Below are positions 15,225 to 24,465 of a DNA stretch of 64,000 nt, in pieces. Origin of the DNA: Streptomyces tailanensis (GTDB taxonomy: Bacteria > Actinomycetota > Actinomycetes > Streptomycetales > Streptomycetaceae); NCBI RefSeq assembly GCF_008386495.1, contig NZ_VTHJ01000047.1, positions 1-64,000 of the forward strand. Reading direction: 5' to 3'. The notes beneath the pieces were generated by a model. That model was not told the origin of the DNA. It did no database searches and saw nothing but the letters and a program-made list of their open reading frames with translations. The stretch's first letter is position 1. The number at the start of each line of letters is the position of its first letter. The position numbers were made by a program, and so were the translations under genes.

Positions 15225-16163
15225 TTACCGGGACTGCTGAGCCGGAACCCCACGCGAGATCGGCTCGTCGTCGGTCGCCGGGGTGCCGGCGGCGGCCACA
15301 GCCGCACCGGTCAGCGTCGCCAGCATCTCGCGCACGTTCGTCAGCTGGGCGTTGATGGAGTCGCGGCGGTTGGTCAGAGCCGCCAGCTCCCGCTCGGATT
15401 CCGAGCGGATCCGGTCCGCCTTGGCGTTCGCGTCCGCGACGATGTCCTCGGCCTGACGCTGCGCGGTCTCCACCGTCTGGCGGGCACGGCGCTCGGCGTC
15501 GGTGCGCAGCTTCTCGGCCTCCAGGCGGAGCTGCTCCGCGCGGTGCTCGATCTCCGCGAGCCGCTTCTCGGCCTTCTGCTGACGCGACGCCAGGTCGCGC
15601 TCGGACTGCTCGCGCCGCTTGGCGAGGTTCGTCTCGAAGTCGGCGGCGGCCTGCGCGGCCTTCGCGCGGGTCTCCTCGAAGAGGGCGTCCGCCTCCTCGC
15701 GCTTGGACTGTGCGTCCTTCTGCGCCTCGGCACGCAGCTGGGACGCGTCGCTCTTGGCCTTCTCGACGATCCGGACGCCCTCGTCCTCGGCCTTGGCCTT
15801 GCGCTCCGCCGCGAACGACTCGGCGTCGTTGCGGACCTGCTGGGCCGCGGACTCGGCGAGGTCACGGTGCTGCTCGGCCGCGCGCCGGGCCTCCTCGCGC
15901 AGGTCCTTCGCCTCCTCCTCGGCGAGACGGAGGATCTTCTCGACGCGGGCACCGAGACCGGCGTACGACGGCTCGGCGTCGGTGACCGCGGCCTGGGCGT
16001 TCTGCGTCTCGAGGTGGAGCTCCTCGATGCGCTTTTCGAGAGCGGTGATGCGGGCGAGAGCGGAGTCACGGTCGGAGACGAGCTTGGAGATACGTTCGTC
16101 CACCTGAGCGCGGTCGTATCCACGCCGCACAAGCTCGAAGCCGTAGGGGGAAGTGTCGCTCAT
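15225..16163 (-). CDS. filP: FilP, coiled-coil intermediate-filament-like cytoskeletal protein
   Basis: A 312-residue protein built almost wholly of heptad-like coiled coil from about residue 20 to 285, with a short N-terminus (MSDTSPYGFELVRRGYDR) that matches FilP. FilP forms a stress-bearing filament network behind growing hyphal tips and binds DivIVA and Scy. The composition (Ala, Glu, Arg, Lys) and the Ala/Glu-rich repeats explain why older annotations say cellulose-binding protein. The pairing with the giant Scy gene just upstream in the same direction confirms the identity. It has its own 235-base upstream region, so it may have its own promoter. Confidence 0.95.
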   Translation of the reverse strand: MSDTSPYGFELVRRGYDRAQVDERISKLVSDRDSALARITALEKRIEELHLETQNAQAAVTDAEPSYAGLGARVEKILRLAEEEAKDLREEARRAAEQHRDLAESAAQQVRNDAESFAAERKAKAEDEGVRIVEKAKSDASQLRAEAQKDAQSKREEADALFEETRAKAAQAAADFETNLAKRREQSERDLASRQQKAEKRLAEIEHRAEQLRLEAEKLRTDAERRARQTVETAQRQAEDIVADANAKADRIRSESERELAALTNRRDSINAQLTNVREMLATLTGAAVAAAGTPATDDEPISRGVPAQQSR

Positions 16164-16398
16164 GGGGTTCCTGTCGAATGAGACCGGTGAGGTGATAGGT
16201 GGAATCCTAGGGGGCGAAGCGGCGTGTCATCGAGCAGATGCACGTTTGATCTGGAGAATGACACCCCTTTTGGTGGCCGACCATCGGAATTATTGCCAGA
16301 AACTTTGCACCAAGGCCCTGGCAAGCACAGGAAGAACACAAATTGGTGTCTTTGGCGTCTACGGCGGCGCGGAAGGTACCCGCAACGCCTCGACTCCG

Positions 16399-19300
16399 CT
16401 AGCCGTCTGACGACTTGCCACCCGAACGAGTCGCACCCGCCGCGGCACCCGCCTTGACTCCACCGTCCTTGCCGCTCGACGGGGCCTCAAAAGACTCCAA
16501 CGCCTCCAGGACGTCCTGGACACGGGAAATCTCCGCATTGATGTCCTCGCGGCGACGGACCAGCACCTCGAGTTCGCGCTTGCCCTCCTCGACCGTACGG
16601 CGGGCTTCACGGATCGCCTCGGCCTTGAGTTCCTCTGCCTCGCGGATGAGCGTGGACTTCTTCTGCTCGGCCTCCTTGAGGAGACCCTCGGCCTTCTTCA
16701 CCGCCGCGATACGGACCTTGCCGGCCTCGGAGTTGGCCTCGGAAACGATCTCCTTGGCCTTTGCCTGCGCCTTCTGATGCTGTTCCTCGGCGGCCTTGAT
16801 GAGCGCGTCGCAGCGGTCGCCGGTCGACCGCATCGTTTCGGCGGCCTCACGGCGGGCCCGCTCGTGCAGCGCCTCGATCTCGGACGTGATCCGGTCGCGC
16901 AGCTCCTCCGCCCGCTCCCTTATGGCGGTGGCGTCCCGGCGCGCGCCGACCAGCAGCTCGTCGGCGTCCGTACGGGCCTTCTCCACCGTGGAGTTGCCCT
17001 CGACGGTTGCCTCGGAGACCAGCCGGTCGGCCTCCTTGCGGGCCGCGCCGACCATGGAGTCGGCCTGCGCCTCGGCGTCCGCGGTGGTCTTCTGGGCCTG
17101 CGACTGCGCCTCGGTGAGGAGCTTGTCGGCCTCGGCCGTCGTCTCCGTGATGAGCTTGTCGACCTGCTCGGCGGCCTCGGAGCGCCGCTTGTTGGCGTCG
17201 TTGCGGGCCTCGTCGAGGGTGCGGTCGGCCTCCTCGCGGGCGTGCGACATGAGCCGGTCGGCCTCGGCCTCCGCCTCGGCCCGGGCCCGCTCGGCGTCGG
17301 CCCGTACCCGCTCGGCGTGCTGCTGCGCGGAGCCCACCGTCTCGGCGGCCTCGGCCCGCAGCCGCTCGGCGTCGTCGGTGGCCTCGGCGATCAGCCGGTC
17401 GGCCTTGGCGACGGACTCGGCCCGTACCCGCTCGGCCTCCTCGTTGGTCTCCCGCGTCAGCCGCTCGGCCTCGGCCGTGACCTCGGTGATGAGGGTGTCG
17501 GCCTGGGTGGCCGCGTCCGACCTGATGCGGTTGGCGTCCTCACGGGCCTCGGCCCGGGTACGCGACGCGTCCTGGTCGGCTCGCGCGATGGTGTCCGAGG
17601 CCTCCGTACGCACCCGCTGGGCGTGCTCGGCGACGTCCGAACGGATCCGGTCCGCCTCGGCGAGGGCCTCCCCGACCGTGCGCTCCGCGAGCGACTTGGC
17701 GGCCTCTGTCTCGTCCCGGGCCTCCCGGCGCACCCGGCCCGCGTCCTCGGTGGCCCGCTCCCGCTCCGCGTAGGCGTCGGCGCGGACCCGGTCCGCCTCC
17801 TCCTCGGCCTCCCGGCGCGTACGCTCCGCCGCGTGGTCGGCCGCGTTGCGCAGCCCGGCGATCTCCTCCTGGGCCTGCTCGTGCAGCCCGGCCACGGAGT
17901 CCCGTACGTTCTGGGCGTGCTGCTCGGCGGCCGACACCATCTCCATGGCGCGCCGCTCGGCCTCCTCGACCAGGCGTACGGCCTCGGCCTGGGCCTCCTC
18001 CACGCGCTTGCGCGCCGAGGCCAGCAGCTCCTCGCTCTGCTCGCGGGCCCGCTGCCGCTCCTGACCGGCCTCTTGCCGGGCGGCGCCGAGGAGTGCCTCG
18101 GCCTCGCGGCGGCGCCGTACCGCCTCCTCCTGCGCGGCGGCCAGTGTCTCCGACGCCTCCGTGGCCAGCCGCTCGGCCGCGGCCTGCGCCTCCGCCCGTA
18201 CCCGGTCGGCGGTGTCCTGAGCCTCCGACTTCAGCCGCTCCGCCTCGGACGCGGCCTCCGACCGCAGCCGTACGGCGATGGCCTCGCCCTCGGCCCGGGA
18301 CGCGGACGCGTCGGACGCGGCCTCGTCGCGCAGCCGCTGGGCCTCGGCCTCGGCCTGCGCCTGGAGCGTACGAATGCGCTCGGCGGCCTCGGAACGCAGC
18401 CGGTCGCTCTCCTCGGCGGCCTCGCGGCGGATCCGCTCGGCCTCCCCGCGGGCGTCGGCGAGCGCCTCCTCGGCGGAGGCGAGCCGTGCCTCGGCCTCGG
18501 TGTGCAGCCGGGACAGCTCCTCGACGGCCTCCGCCTTGCGGGCCTCGACGCCGCGCTCGGTCTCCTCGCGCAGCTCGCGGGCGGCCCGCTCGGCCTCGGC
18601 CTTCAGCTCGTCCGACTGCTCGATGACCTCGGCGCGGTGCCGCTCGGCCTCCTTGCGGGTGCGCTCCAGGGTCTCCTCGGCCTGACGGCGCAGCGTCGAA
18701 GCGCGTTCGATGGCCTCCGTGCGGACCTTCTCGCTGTCCGCCGTGGCCGTCTGGCGCAGCTCGTCGGCGTCCGTGCGCGCCTTGGCGAGCAGTTCCTCGG
18801 CGGTCTTGGCGCCTTCCTCGATCTGCTGGACGGCCTCGCGCCGGGCCTCGGCGCGGATCCGCTCGCCCTCGGCGACCGCGTCGGCCCGCAGCTGCTCGGC
18901 CTCGCCGCGCAGCCGGCGCGCCTCCTCCTGCAGCTCGACCGTCTTGGCGCGGTACTCCTCGGTGTCGTCCTTCGCCGCGCCCTTGAGCTGCTCGGCGAGG
19001 TCGTGCGCCTCGGCGCGCAAACGGTCCGCCTCGGCCTCCGCCTCCGCGCGGATCCGCTCGGCCTCCTCGGTGGCGGCCTTGGTGGTGTTCCGGGCGTCCT
19101 CGGACGCCTTGTTCAGCACGTCCTCGGCGGTCTTGGCCGTCTTGGCGAGCTGGGAGGCGGACTCCTCCGCGGTGATCGAGCGGGCCTTCTCGGAGGCCTC
19201 GGCGACGATCTTCTCGGCCTCCGCCTTGGCGTCCGCGACGACTTCCTCGGCGGCCGACTTGGTGGCCTCGGCCTCCTTCGTGGCCTCCTCGACCAGCCGG

Positions 19301-20247
19301 GCGACCTGCTCCTTCGCCGTACGGGTGCGCTGCTCGTTGGTCGACTCGGCGCTGGAGAGGGCCTTGGCAGCGTTCTCCTTCGCCTCGGTGACCAGCTTCT
19401 CGGCCTCCGTGCGCGCCTCGCGCAGCGCCGTCTCGGCCTCCGCGATGCGCTGCTCGGCGGCCCGGCTCAGCTCGGAGGCCTGGCGGCGGGCGGCGTCGGA
19501 CTCGGTGGCGGAGGAGGAGCGCAGCTGCTCGGCGTGCTCGGTCGCCTCCTGGGCCTGCGTGGACGCCGCGTTGAGCAGCCGCTCGGCCTCGGCGCGGGCC
19601 CGGCGCAGAATCTGGTCGGCCTCACCGCGTGCGGCCTCCGCGTCGCCCTGGAGCCGCTGCCTGGCCTCGTTGACCAGCCGCTCGGCCTCGGCACGGGCGG
19701 CGGCCAGTGCCTGCTCGGCCTCGGCGCGCGACTCGTCGACGAGCCGGCGGGCCTGCTGCTCGGAGCGGGCGCGCAGCTGCTCGGCCCACGCCACGTTCTC
19801 GTTGACGTGCGACTCGACGGTCTGACGGCGCTCGGACAGCTCCTGGTCGAGCTGCTGGCGGCGGGTGACGGCCTCCTGGTGCAGCTCCGCCTGGAGGCGC
19901 GCGGCCTGCTCGGCGTGCTCCTGGAGGATGCGCTGGGTCTGCGCCCGGGCCTGGCTCAGCTCCCGCTCGGCGTCGGCGCGCAGCTGGTCGGCCTGCATCT
20001 GGGCCTGGCGGAGCATCTGCTCGGCCTGGTACCCGAGGTCGCCCCCGTCGTAGGCGGGCCGGGACATGAGGGTGCGGCGCGCCTCGTGCAGCTTGGCGCG
20101 CAGCACCTCGACCTGGTAGCCGAGGTCCTCGGCGTGCTGGATCGCCTTTTCCCGCTCGGTCTTCAGCCGCTCCATCTCGGCCTCGAACCGAGAGAGGTGG
20201 TCGACGTCAGCCGCCGGCTCTCGCTCCTGGCGTTCGTAGCCCCGCAC
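16399..20247 (-). CDS. scy: Scy, giant coiled-coil polarisome scaffold
   Basis: A 1282-residue protein that is nearly one continuous coiled coil, rich in Ala/Glu/Arg with an unusually regular hendecad-type pattern (repeats of AEAERL and AEEEADR). Scy organises the tip polarity complex with DivIVA and FilP and controls branching. The N-terminal block DVDHLSRFEAEMERLKTE and the C-terminal sequence RREDINAEISRVQDVLEAL match what I recall of Scy. The GTG at 20247 is chosen as start; a TTG ten codons upstream is open. Its internal repetitiveness makes gene length differences among strains likely. Confidence 0.94.
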   Translation of the reverse strand: MRGYERQEREPAADVDHLSRFEAEMERLKTEREKAIQHAEDLGYQVEVLRAKLHEARRTLMSRPAYDGGDLGYQAEQMLRQAQMQADQLRADAERELSQARAQTQRILQEHAEQAARLQAELHQEAVTRRQQLDQELSERRQTVESHVNENVAWAEQLRARSEQQARRLVDESRAEAEQALAAARAEAERLVNEARQRLQGDAEAARGEADQILRRARAEAERLLNAASTQAQEATEHAEQLRSSSATESDAARRQASELSRAAEQRIAEAETALREARTEAEKLVTEAKENAAKALSSAESTNEQRTRTAKEQVARLVEEATKEAEATKSAAEEVVADAKAEAEKIVAEASEKARSITAEESASQLAKTAKTAEDVLNKASEDARNTTKAATEEAERIRAEAEAEADRLRAEAHDLAEQLKGAAKDDTEEYRAKTVELQEEARRLRGEAEQLRADAVAEGERIRAEARREAVQQIEEGAKTAEELLAKARTDADELRQTATADSEKVRTEAIERASTLRRQAEETLERTRKEAERHRAEVIEQSDELKAEAERAARELREETERGVEARKAEAVEELSRLHTEAEARLASAEEALADARGEAERIRREAAEESDRLRSEAAERIRTLQAQAEAEAQRLRDEAASDASASRAEGEAIAVRLRSEAASEAERLKSEAQDTADRVRAEAQAAAERLATEASETLAAAQEEAVRRRREAEALLGAARQEAGQERQRAREQSEELLASARKRVEEAQAEAVRLVEEAERRAMEMVSAAEQHAQNVRDSVAGLHEQAQEEIAGLRNAADHAAERTRREAEEEADRVRADAYAERERATEDAGRVRREARDETEAAKSLAERTVGEALAEADRIRSDVAEHAQRVRTEASDTIARADQDASRTRAEAREDANRIRSDAATQADTLITEVTAEAERLTRETNEEAERVRAESVAKADRLIAEATDDAERLRAEAAETVGSAQQHAERVRADAERARAEAEAEADRLMSHAREEADRTLDEARNDANKRRSEAAEQVDKLITETTAEADKLLTEAQSQAQKTTADAEAQADSMVGAARKEADRLVSEATVEGNSTVEKARTDADELLVGARRDATAIRERAEELRDRITSEIEALHERARREAAETMRSTGDRCDALIKAAEEQHQKAQAKAKEIVSEANSEAGKVRIAAVKKAEGLLKEAEQKKSTLIREAEELKAEAIREARRTVEEGKRELEVLVRRREDINAEISRVQDVLEALESFEAPSSGKDGGVKAGAAAGATRSGGKSSDG

Positions 20248-20653
20248 TGCGCGGTCCCATCCGTCCCCTGGTCGCAACCTCTGGCAAACGAGCTCCGTCC
20301 ATCCGCCGAACGGGGCCCCCGGGGAATGGTGTCAGATCAACGGCGGAGCACGGGCTGCCGCCCTAACCCTCGTCCCCCGAAACCTGGACCCCGGCCCTAG
20401 GGCGTTGCTGATGGATCTCCGCGGCGTCGCGACGCCCGGCACGCACTCTCGCCGCACCGGGCAAAAGCCCTAGTAGCTCCGCTACGAGGGCTTCCGCCCG
20501 GCATGCCGAGAGCACGCACCGAACGCCGCTCCTTTTCCCGCGGCCATCCATCAGCAGCGCCCTGGATCCCACTCCTCGGAAGGCGACAGGACCCGGGCCG
20601 TCCCCTCGAAGGCGACGGCCGACCCCAACCCTACCGGCCCATATGTACGGGGG
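20248..20653. other. Intergenic region upstream of scy holding a small element
   Basis: A 406-base spacer between the scy start and the methylmalonyl-CoA epimerase stop. It contains the scy promoter side and the 165-base inverted-repeat element described separately. No coding gene is supported. Confidence 0.65.
20399..20563. repeat. MITE-like element with terminal inverted repeats
   Basis: Outer arms of 25 bases at 20399-20423 and 20539-20563 match imperfectly (core AGGGCG-TGCTGATGGAT, 3 mismatches). Between them is an inner hairpin, AGCCCTAGTAG with CTACGAGGGCT, at about 20467-20492. The whole is non-coding and looks like a miniature mobile element or a structured repeat; no transposase is present. 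Confidence 0.55.
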
Positions 20654-21094
20654 TCAGTGCTCAGGTGACTCAACTGGCGCCGAAGTGACCAGTTCTGTCA
20701 GTACGCCATGGCAATCCTTGGGGTGCAGAAACGTGATCCGTGACCCCATGGAACCGCGTCGCGGCTCCTCGTACAGGACGCGTACGCCCTTGTCCTTGAT
20801 CGAGGCCGCCTCGCCGTCGACGTCCGCGGTGCCGAAAGCGATGTGGTGGACCCCCTCGCCGTTCTTGGCCAGCCACTTCGCGACGGTGGAATCTTCGCGG
20901 GTCGGCTCCAGGAGTTGCAGGTAGGAGGCGCCGCCGTCGTCGGTACCGTTGATCTTGAGCATGGCCTCGCGTACGCCCTGCTCCTCGTTGACCTCGGAGT
21001 GGAACACCTCGAAGCCGTACGTGGCCCGGTAGAACTCGACGGTCTTGTCGAGGTCGAAGCAGGCGATCCCGATGTGGTCGATTCGCGTCAGCAT
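20654..21094 (-). CDS. mce: Methylmalonyl-CoA epimerase
   Basis: A 146-residue vicinal-oxygen-chelate (glyoxalase fold) enzyme that interconverts the 2R and 2S forms of methylmalonyl-CoA. Two beta-alpha modules are visible, with metal-ligand motifs in RIDHIGIACFDL (His near residue 7), YLQLLEP and VHHIAFGT. The length is the family norm. It diverges from the thiolase gene and is close to meaB, the usual companion of methylmalonyl-CoA mutase, so this is a methylmalonyl/propionate gene neighbourhood. Confidence 0.94.
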   Translation of the reverse strand: MLTRIDHIGIACFDLDKTVEFYRATYGFEVFHSEVNEEQGVREAMLKINGTDDGGASYLQLLEPTREDSTVAKWLAKNGEGVHHIAFGTADVDGEAASIKDKGVRVLYEEPRRGSMGSRITFLHPKDCHGVLTELVTSAPVESPEH

Positions 21095-21242
21095 GGTGTT
21101 AGTGCAGCGCCCCTGAGGTGGTTACGCAACGTGCCAGCGATCACACCGACAGCCCGGTGACGGCACGGAGTGCCACTCAGTACATTCGAAGTAAACCCTC
21201 GTTCACTCCTCGGCTGTACAAGCTGGAAGGGGATCGCACCTC

Positions 21243-22445
21243 ATGACTGGAACGAACGGCAGGACCTCGGTGATCGTCGCGGGCGCCCGTACGCCCATGG
21301 GACGGTTGCTCGGTTCGCTGAAGTCCTTCTCCGGAGCCGACCTCGGTGGCTTCGCGATCAAGGCCGCCCTCGACCGTGCGGGGATCGGTGGCGACCAGGT
21401 GCAGTACGTGATCATGGGCCAGGTGCTCCAGGCCGGGGCAGGGCAGATCCCGGCACGCCAGGCCGCGGTCAAGGCGGGCATCCCGATGAATGTCCCTGCC
21501 CTCACGATCAACAAGGTGTGTCTGTCCGGCCTCGACGCCATCGCGCTCGCCGACCAGCTGATCCGCGCCGGCGAGTTCGACGTGATCGTGGCCGGTGGTC
21601 AGGAGTCCATGACCAACGCCCCCCATCTGCTGCCGAAGTCCCGTGAGGGCTACAAGTACGGCGCGATCCAGATGCTCGACGTGATGGCGCACGACGGTCT
21701 GACGGATGCGTTCGAAGGCATCGCCATGGGCGAGTCCACCGAGAAGCACAACACGCGTCTCGGCATCCTGCGCCCCGAGCAGGACGAGATCGCCGCGCTC
21801 TCGCATCAGCGGGCCGCCGCCGCGCAGAAGAACGGCACTTTCGACGCGGAGATCACGCCGGTCGAGATCCCGCAGCGCAAGGGTGAGCCGGTTGTTTTCA
21901 GCCAGGACGAGGGCATCCGAGGTGAGACGACCGCCGAGTCGCTGGGCAAGCTGCGGCCGGCCTTCACCAAGGACGGCACGATCACGGCCGGCTCGGCCTC
22001 GCAGATCTCCGACGGCGCGGCGGCCGTGGTCGTGATGAGCAAGGAGAAGGCGGAGGAGCTGGGCCTCACGTGGCTCGCCGAGATCGGCGCCCACGGGAAC
22101 GTCGCCGGGCCGGACAACTCCTTGCAGTCGCAGCCGTCGAACGCGATCCAGCACGCGCTGAAGAAGGACGGCCTGGACGTGGCCGACCTGGACCTCATCG
22201 AGATCAACGAGGCCTTCGCCGCGGTCGCCGTCCAGTCAATGAAGGACCTCGGGGTGACCCCCGAAAAGGTGAACGTCAACGGTGGCGCGATCGCCCTCGG
22301 TCACCCCATCGGCATGTCGGGCGCCCGGCTCGTACTGCACCTCGCGCTGGAGCTGAAGCGGCGCGGCGGCGGTGTGGGCGCGGCCGCGCTGTGCGGTGGT
22401 GGTGGGCAGGGTGACGCGCTGATCGTGCGGGTACCCAAGGCCTGA
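21243..22445 (+). CDS. Acetyl-CoA C-acetyltransferase (thiolase)
   Basis: A 400-residue thiolase that condenses two acetyl-CoA to acetoacetyl-CoA or cleaves 3-ketoacyl-CoA. The acyl-enzyme Cys93 sits in INKVCLSGLDA, the His in ALGHPIGMSGAR and the second active Cys in ALCGGGGQGDA near the C-terminus. EINEAFA is also present. Length is standard. The ATG 21243 is about 150 bases from the divergent epimerase start. It is followed by meaB in the same direction after about 90 bases; with HBD at 4886 it forms the start of the C4 acyl-CoA route. Confidence 0.95.
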   Translation: MTGTNGRTSVIVAGARTPMGRLLGSLKSFSGADLGGFAIKAALDRAGIGGDQVQYVIMGQVLQAGAGQIPARQAAVKAGIPMNVPALTINKVCLSGLDAIALADQLIRAGEFDVIVAGGQESMTNAPHLLPKSREGYKYGAIQMLDVMAHDGLTDAFEGIAMGESTEKHNTRLGILRPEQDEIAALSHQRAAAAQKNGTFDAEITPVEIPQRKGEPVVFSQDEGIRGETTAESLGKLRPAFTKDGTITAGSASQISDGAAAVVVMSKEKAEELGLTWLAEIGAHGNVAGPDNSLQSQPSNAIQHALKKDGLDVADLDLIEINEAFAAVAVQSMKDLGVTPEKVNVNGGAIALGHPIGMSGARLVLHLALELKRRGGGVGAAALCGGGGQGDALIVRVPKA

Positions 22446-22510
22446 GACCTTCACTTCTCAGGCGTACGTGGCGTACGTGGCAATACGAGACGTGCGTGGC
22501 GTACGTGGCT
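22446..22510 (+). repeat. Short GGCGTACGTGGC direct repeats before meaB
   Basis: Three copies of a GGCGTACGTGGC-like unit occur within 65 bases upstream of meaB. The core GTACGTGGC is near-palindromic. It may be a binding-site array or slippage product; nothing decides this. Confidence 0.4.
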
Positions 22511-22536
22511 ACTCGTCTCTTCGGAACGGAGCTGTG

Positions 22537-23493
22537 ATGCAGGACGTCCCCACGCTGGTGGCACAGGCCAGGGAAGGGCGGCCGCGTGCCGTCGCCCGGC
22601 TGATCTCCCTGGTGGAGGGGGCGTCCCCACAGCTCCGCGAGGTCATGGCGGCGCTGGCCCCGCTGACGGGCGGGGCGTACGTGGTGGGTCTGACGGGCTC
22701 GCCGGGCGTCGGCAAGTCCACGTCCACGTCCGCGCTGGTGACGGCGTACCGGCGGGCCGGGAAGCGGGTCGGCGTCCTGGCCGTCGACCCGTCGTCGCCG
22801 TTCAGCGGGGGCGCGCTGCTCGGTGACCGGGTGCGGATGTCGGAGCATGCCTCCGATCCCGGCGTGTACATCCGTTCGATGGCGACGCGGGGGCACTTGG
22901 GTGGCCTCGCGTGGGCGGCCCCGCAGGCGATCCGGGTGTTGGACGCGGCGGGTTGTGACGTGGTGCTGGTCGAGACGGTCGGCGTGGGCCAGTCCGAGGT
23001 GGAGATCGCCTCGCAGGCCGACACGTCGGTGGTGTTGCTGGCGCCCGGCATGGGCGACGGCATCCAGGCGGCCAAGGCCGGGATCCTGGAGATCGGTGAC
23101 GTGTACGTCGTCAACAAGGCCGACCGTGACGGCGCGGATGCGACCGCGCGGGAGCTGAACCACATGCTGGGGCTGGGCGAGTCCCGTGGCCCCGGGGACT
23201 GGCGACCCCCGATCGTCAAGACGGTCGCGTCCCGGGCGGAGGGTATCGACGAGGTCGTCGAGGCGCTGGAGAAGCATCGGGCGTGGATGGAGGAGCGGGG
23301 GGTGCTGGCCGAGCGGAGGCTTGCGCGGGCGTCACGGGAGGTCGAGACGATCGCGGTGACCGCGCTGCGGGAACGGATCGGCGGGGTCCACGGCGACCGC
23401 CGGTTGACTGCGCTGGCCGAGCGGATCGTGGGGGGCGAACTGGACCCGTATCGCGCGGCGGACGAACTGGTGGCGAGCCTCACGGAGGGGTGA
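22537..23493 (+). CDS. meaB: MeaB, G-protein chaperone of methylmalonyl-CoA mutase
   Basis: A 318-residue GTPase that protects and loads B12-dependent acyl-CoA mutases. Motifs are the P-loop GSPGVGKST, the switch region DPSSPFSGGALLGDRVRM, the metal-binding VETVGVGQSE and the base-specificity NKAD. ATG 22537 follows the thiolase by 91 bases. Methylmalonyl-CoA mutase subunits are not in the window, but the related isobutyryl-CoA mutase is at 41475 and could also be a client. Confidence 0.95.
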   Translation: MQDVPTLVAQAREGRPRAVARLISLVEGASPQLREVMAALAPLTGGAYVVGLTGSPGVGKSTSTSALVTAYRRAGKRVGVLAVDPSSPFSGGALLGDRVRMSEHASDPGVYIRSMATRGHLGGLAWAAPQAIRVLDAAGCDVVLVETVGVGQSEVEIASQADTSVVLLAPGMGDGIQAAKAGILEIGDVYVVNKADRDGADATARELNHMLGLGESRGPGDWRPPIVKTVASRAEGIDEVVEALEKHRAWMEERGVLAERRLARASREVETIAVTALRERIGGVHGDRRLTALAERIVGGELDPYRAADELVASLTEG

Positions 23494-23507
23494 GCCCGGG
23501 TTTTTTC

Positions 23508-23560
23508 TCGCCCCCGCCGCCCCTACCCGTCCGATTCCCCAGGGGCGCTGCCCCTCCGAC
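23508..23560. repeat. Interspersed intergenic repeat (copy E)
   Basis: The 25 bases at 23508-23532 are identical to 43184-43208, and the following CCAGGGGC-type segment is similar too. Both copies sit just downstream of convergently ended genes. Confidence 0.7.
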
Positions 23561-23603
23561 CCCGGGGGTGGCTGGGTACGTGCGGGTGGGTGGGGGCTTG
23601 TCG

Positions 23604-23643
23604 CGCAGTTCCCTGCGCCCTTTCAGGGGCGCGGGGAACTGCG
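23604..23643. terminator. Hairpin of the common Streptomyces intergenic repeat, likely terminator
   Basis: A long imperfect stem, CGCAGTTCCC...GGGGAACTGCG, with an inner CGCCC/GGGGCG stem lies between convergent meaB and the PepSY gene. Similar hairpins occur at 2752 and 15042. Confidence 0.65.
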
Positions 23644-23670
23644 CGAGCAACCCAACACAACCCGCGGGTG

Positions 23671-24321
23671 TCAGTCGTCCGTGCGGTCGGCCGTGACCTT
23701 GGCGGTGTCGAGGGTGACCCTCCAGTCGCTGCCGGTGCCGTCGGTGGCGGTGGTGTCGATCTCCCAGGCCTTGTTCTTGCTGTCCTCGTCGAGGTCGACG
23801 GAGGTGATGGTGCCCTTGCCGGCGGCGGCCTCGGCGGCTTCCGCGGCGGTCACGGAGCTGCCCTTGAGGGCGGCGCGGATCTGCTCGGTCTCGGCGGCGT
23901 CGTCACCGTCGTCACCGTCGTCGTCGCGGTCGGCGTGGGAGCCGAGGACCTTGCCGGTGCCGGGGTCGACCTGGACGCTGTGCCAGGCGCCGCCGTTGGT
24001 CAGGATGTCGACATCCCAGACCAGGTTCGTACCCTCGTCGTCCAGGTCGGCGGAGACTGCCGTACCGGACTTGTGCTTCAGCGCGGCGTTTATGGCGTCG
24101 GCGGCCGTGATCTCCGCGGCCTTGGCCTCGGTGGCGTCCTCGGTCTCGTCGTCGGCGGAGTCGTTGTTGTCGTCCGTGTCGTTCTTGTCGTCGTCCGACA
24201 CCTGCACGCCGGACCGCTTCACCGGCGCCTCGTCGTCGCCGGAGACCGCGATGGCGGTCGCGGTGCCGCCGGCGATGAGGGCCGCGGCCGCGACGGTGGC
24301 GATGACGATGTTGCGCTTCAT
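23671..24321 (-). CDS. Exported PepSY-domain protein
   Basis: A 216-residue exported protein. The first 28 residues are a signal peptide or anchor (KRNIVIATVAAAALIAGG). An acidic linker (about 34-65, rich in Asp) precedes two PepSY modules, about 70-135 and 145-213, seen in AADAINAALKHKSG with VDVDILTNGG and later EIRAALKGSS. PepSY domains often inhibit or tune extracellular enzymes. It diverges from a two-component system across a spacer with phased direct repeats, which suggests it is a target of that system. Confidence 0.87.
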   Translation of the reverse strand: MKRNIVIATVAAAALIAGGTATAIAVSGDDEAPVKRSGVQVSDDDKNDTDDNNDSADDETEDATEAKAAEITAADAINAALKHKSGTAVSADLDDEGTNLVWDVDILTNGGAWHSVQVDPGTGKVLGSHADRDDDGDDGDDAAETEQIRAALKGSSVTAAEAAEAAAGKGTITSVDLDEDSKNKAWEIDTTATDGTGSDWRVTLDTAKVTADRTDD

Positions 24322-24405
24322 GAGGTTCCTCCCGATTGCGGGCGACTGCAAGTGACTTGTTCGCTGTCGTGTGCTTTCGACGGGGACCAATCTGCCCGAC
24401 CGACT

Positions 24406-24442
24406 CTGAAGCCGACCTGAAGCACCCTGAAGCCGTCTTCAG
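24406..24442. promoter_or_regulatory. Phased CTGAAG repeats, probable OmpR-type operator
   Basis: CTGAAGC is repeated at 24406, 24417 and 24427, and an inverted copy (CTTCAG) lies at 24437-24442. Spacings of 11 and 10 bases put them on one face of the helix, as in OmpR/PhoB-family sites. They lie between the divergent PepSY gene and the regulator gene. Confidence 0.65.
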
Positions 24443-24465
24443 GTTCGGTTTGCCAAGCTGGGCGC

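Noticed and set aside
16777..20400. A 1207-residue plus-strand open frame opposite scy
   Set aside because: A shadow of the extremely biased Ala/Glu coiled-coil codons; it is Leu/Gly/Arg-rich with no domain.
20363..20572. A 69-residue minus-strand frame in the MITE-like element
   Set aside because: It starts and ends in the inverted-repeat arms, and shows no ribosome-binding site or family resemblance.
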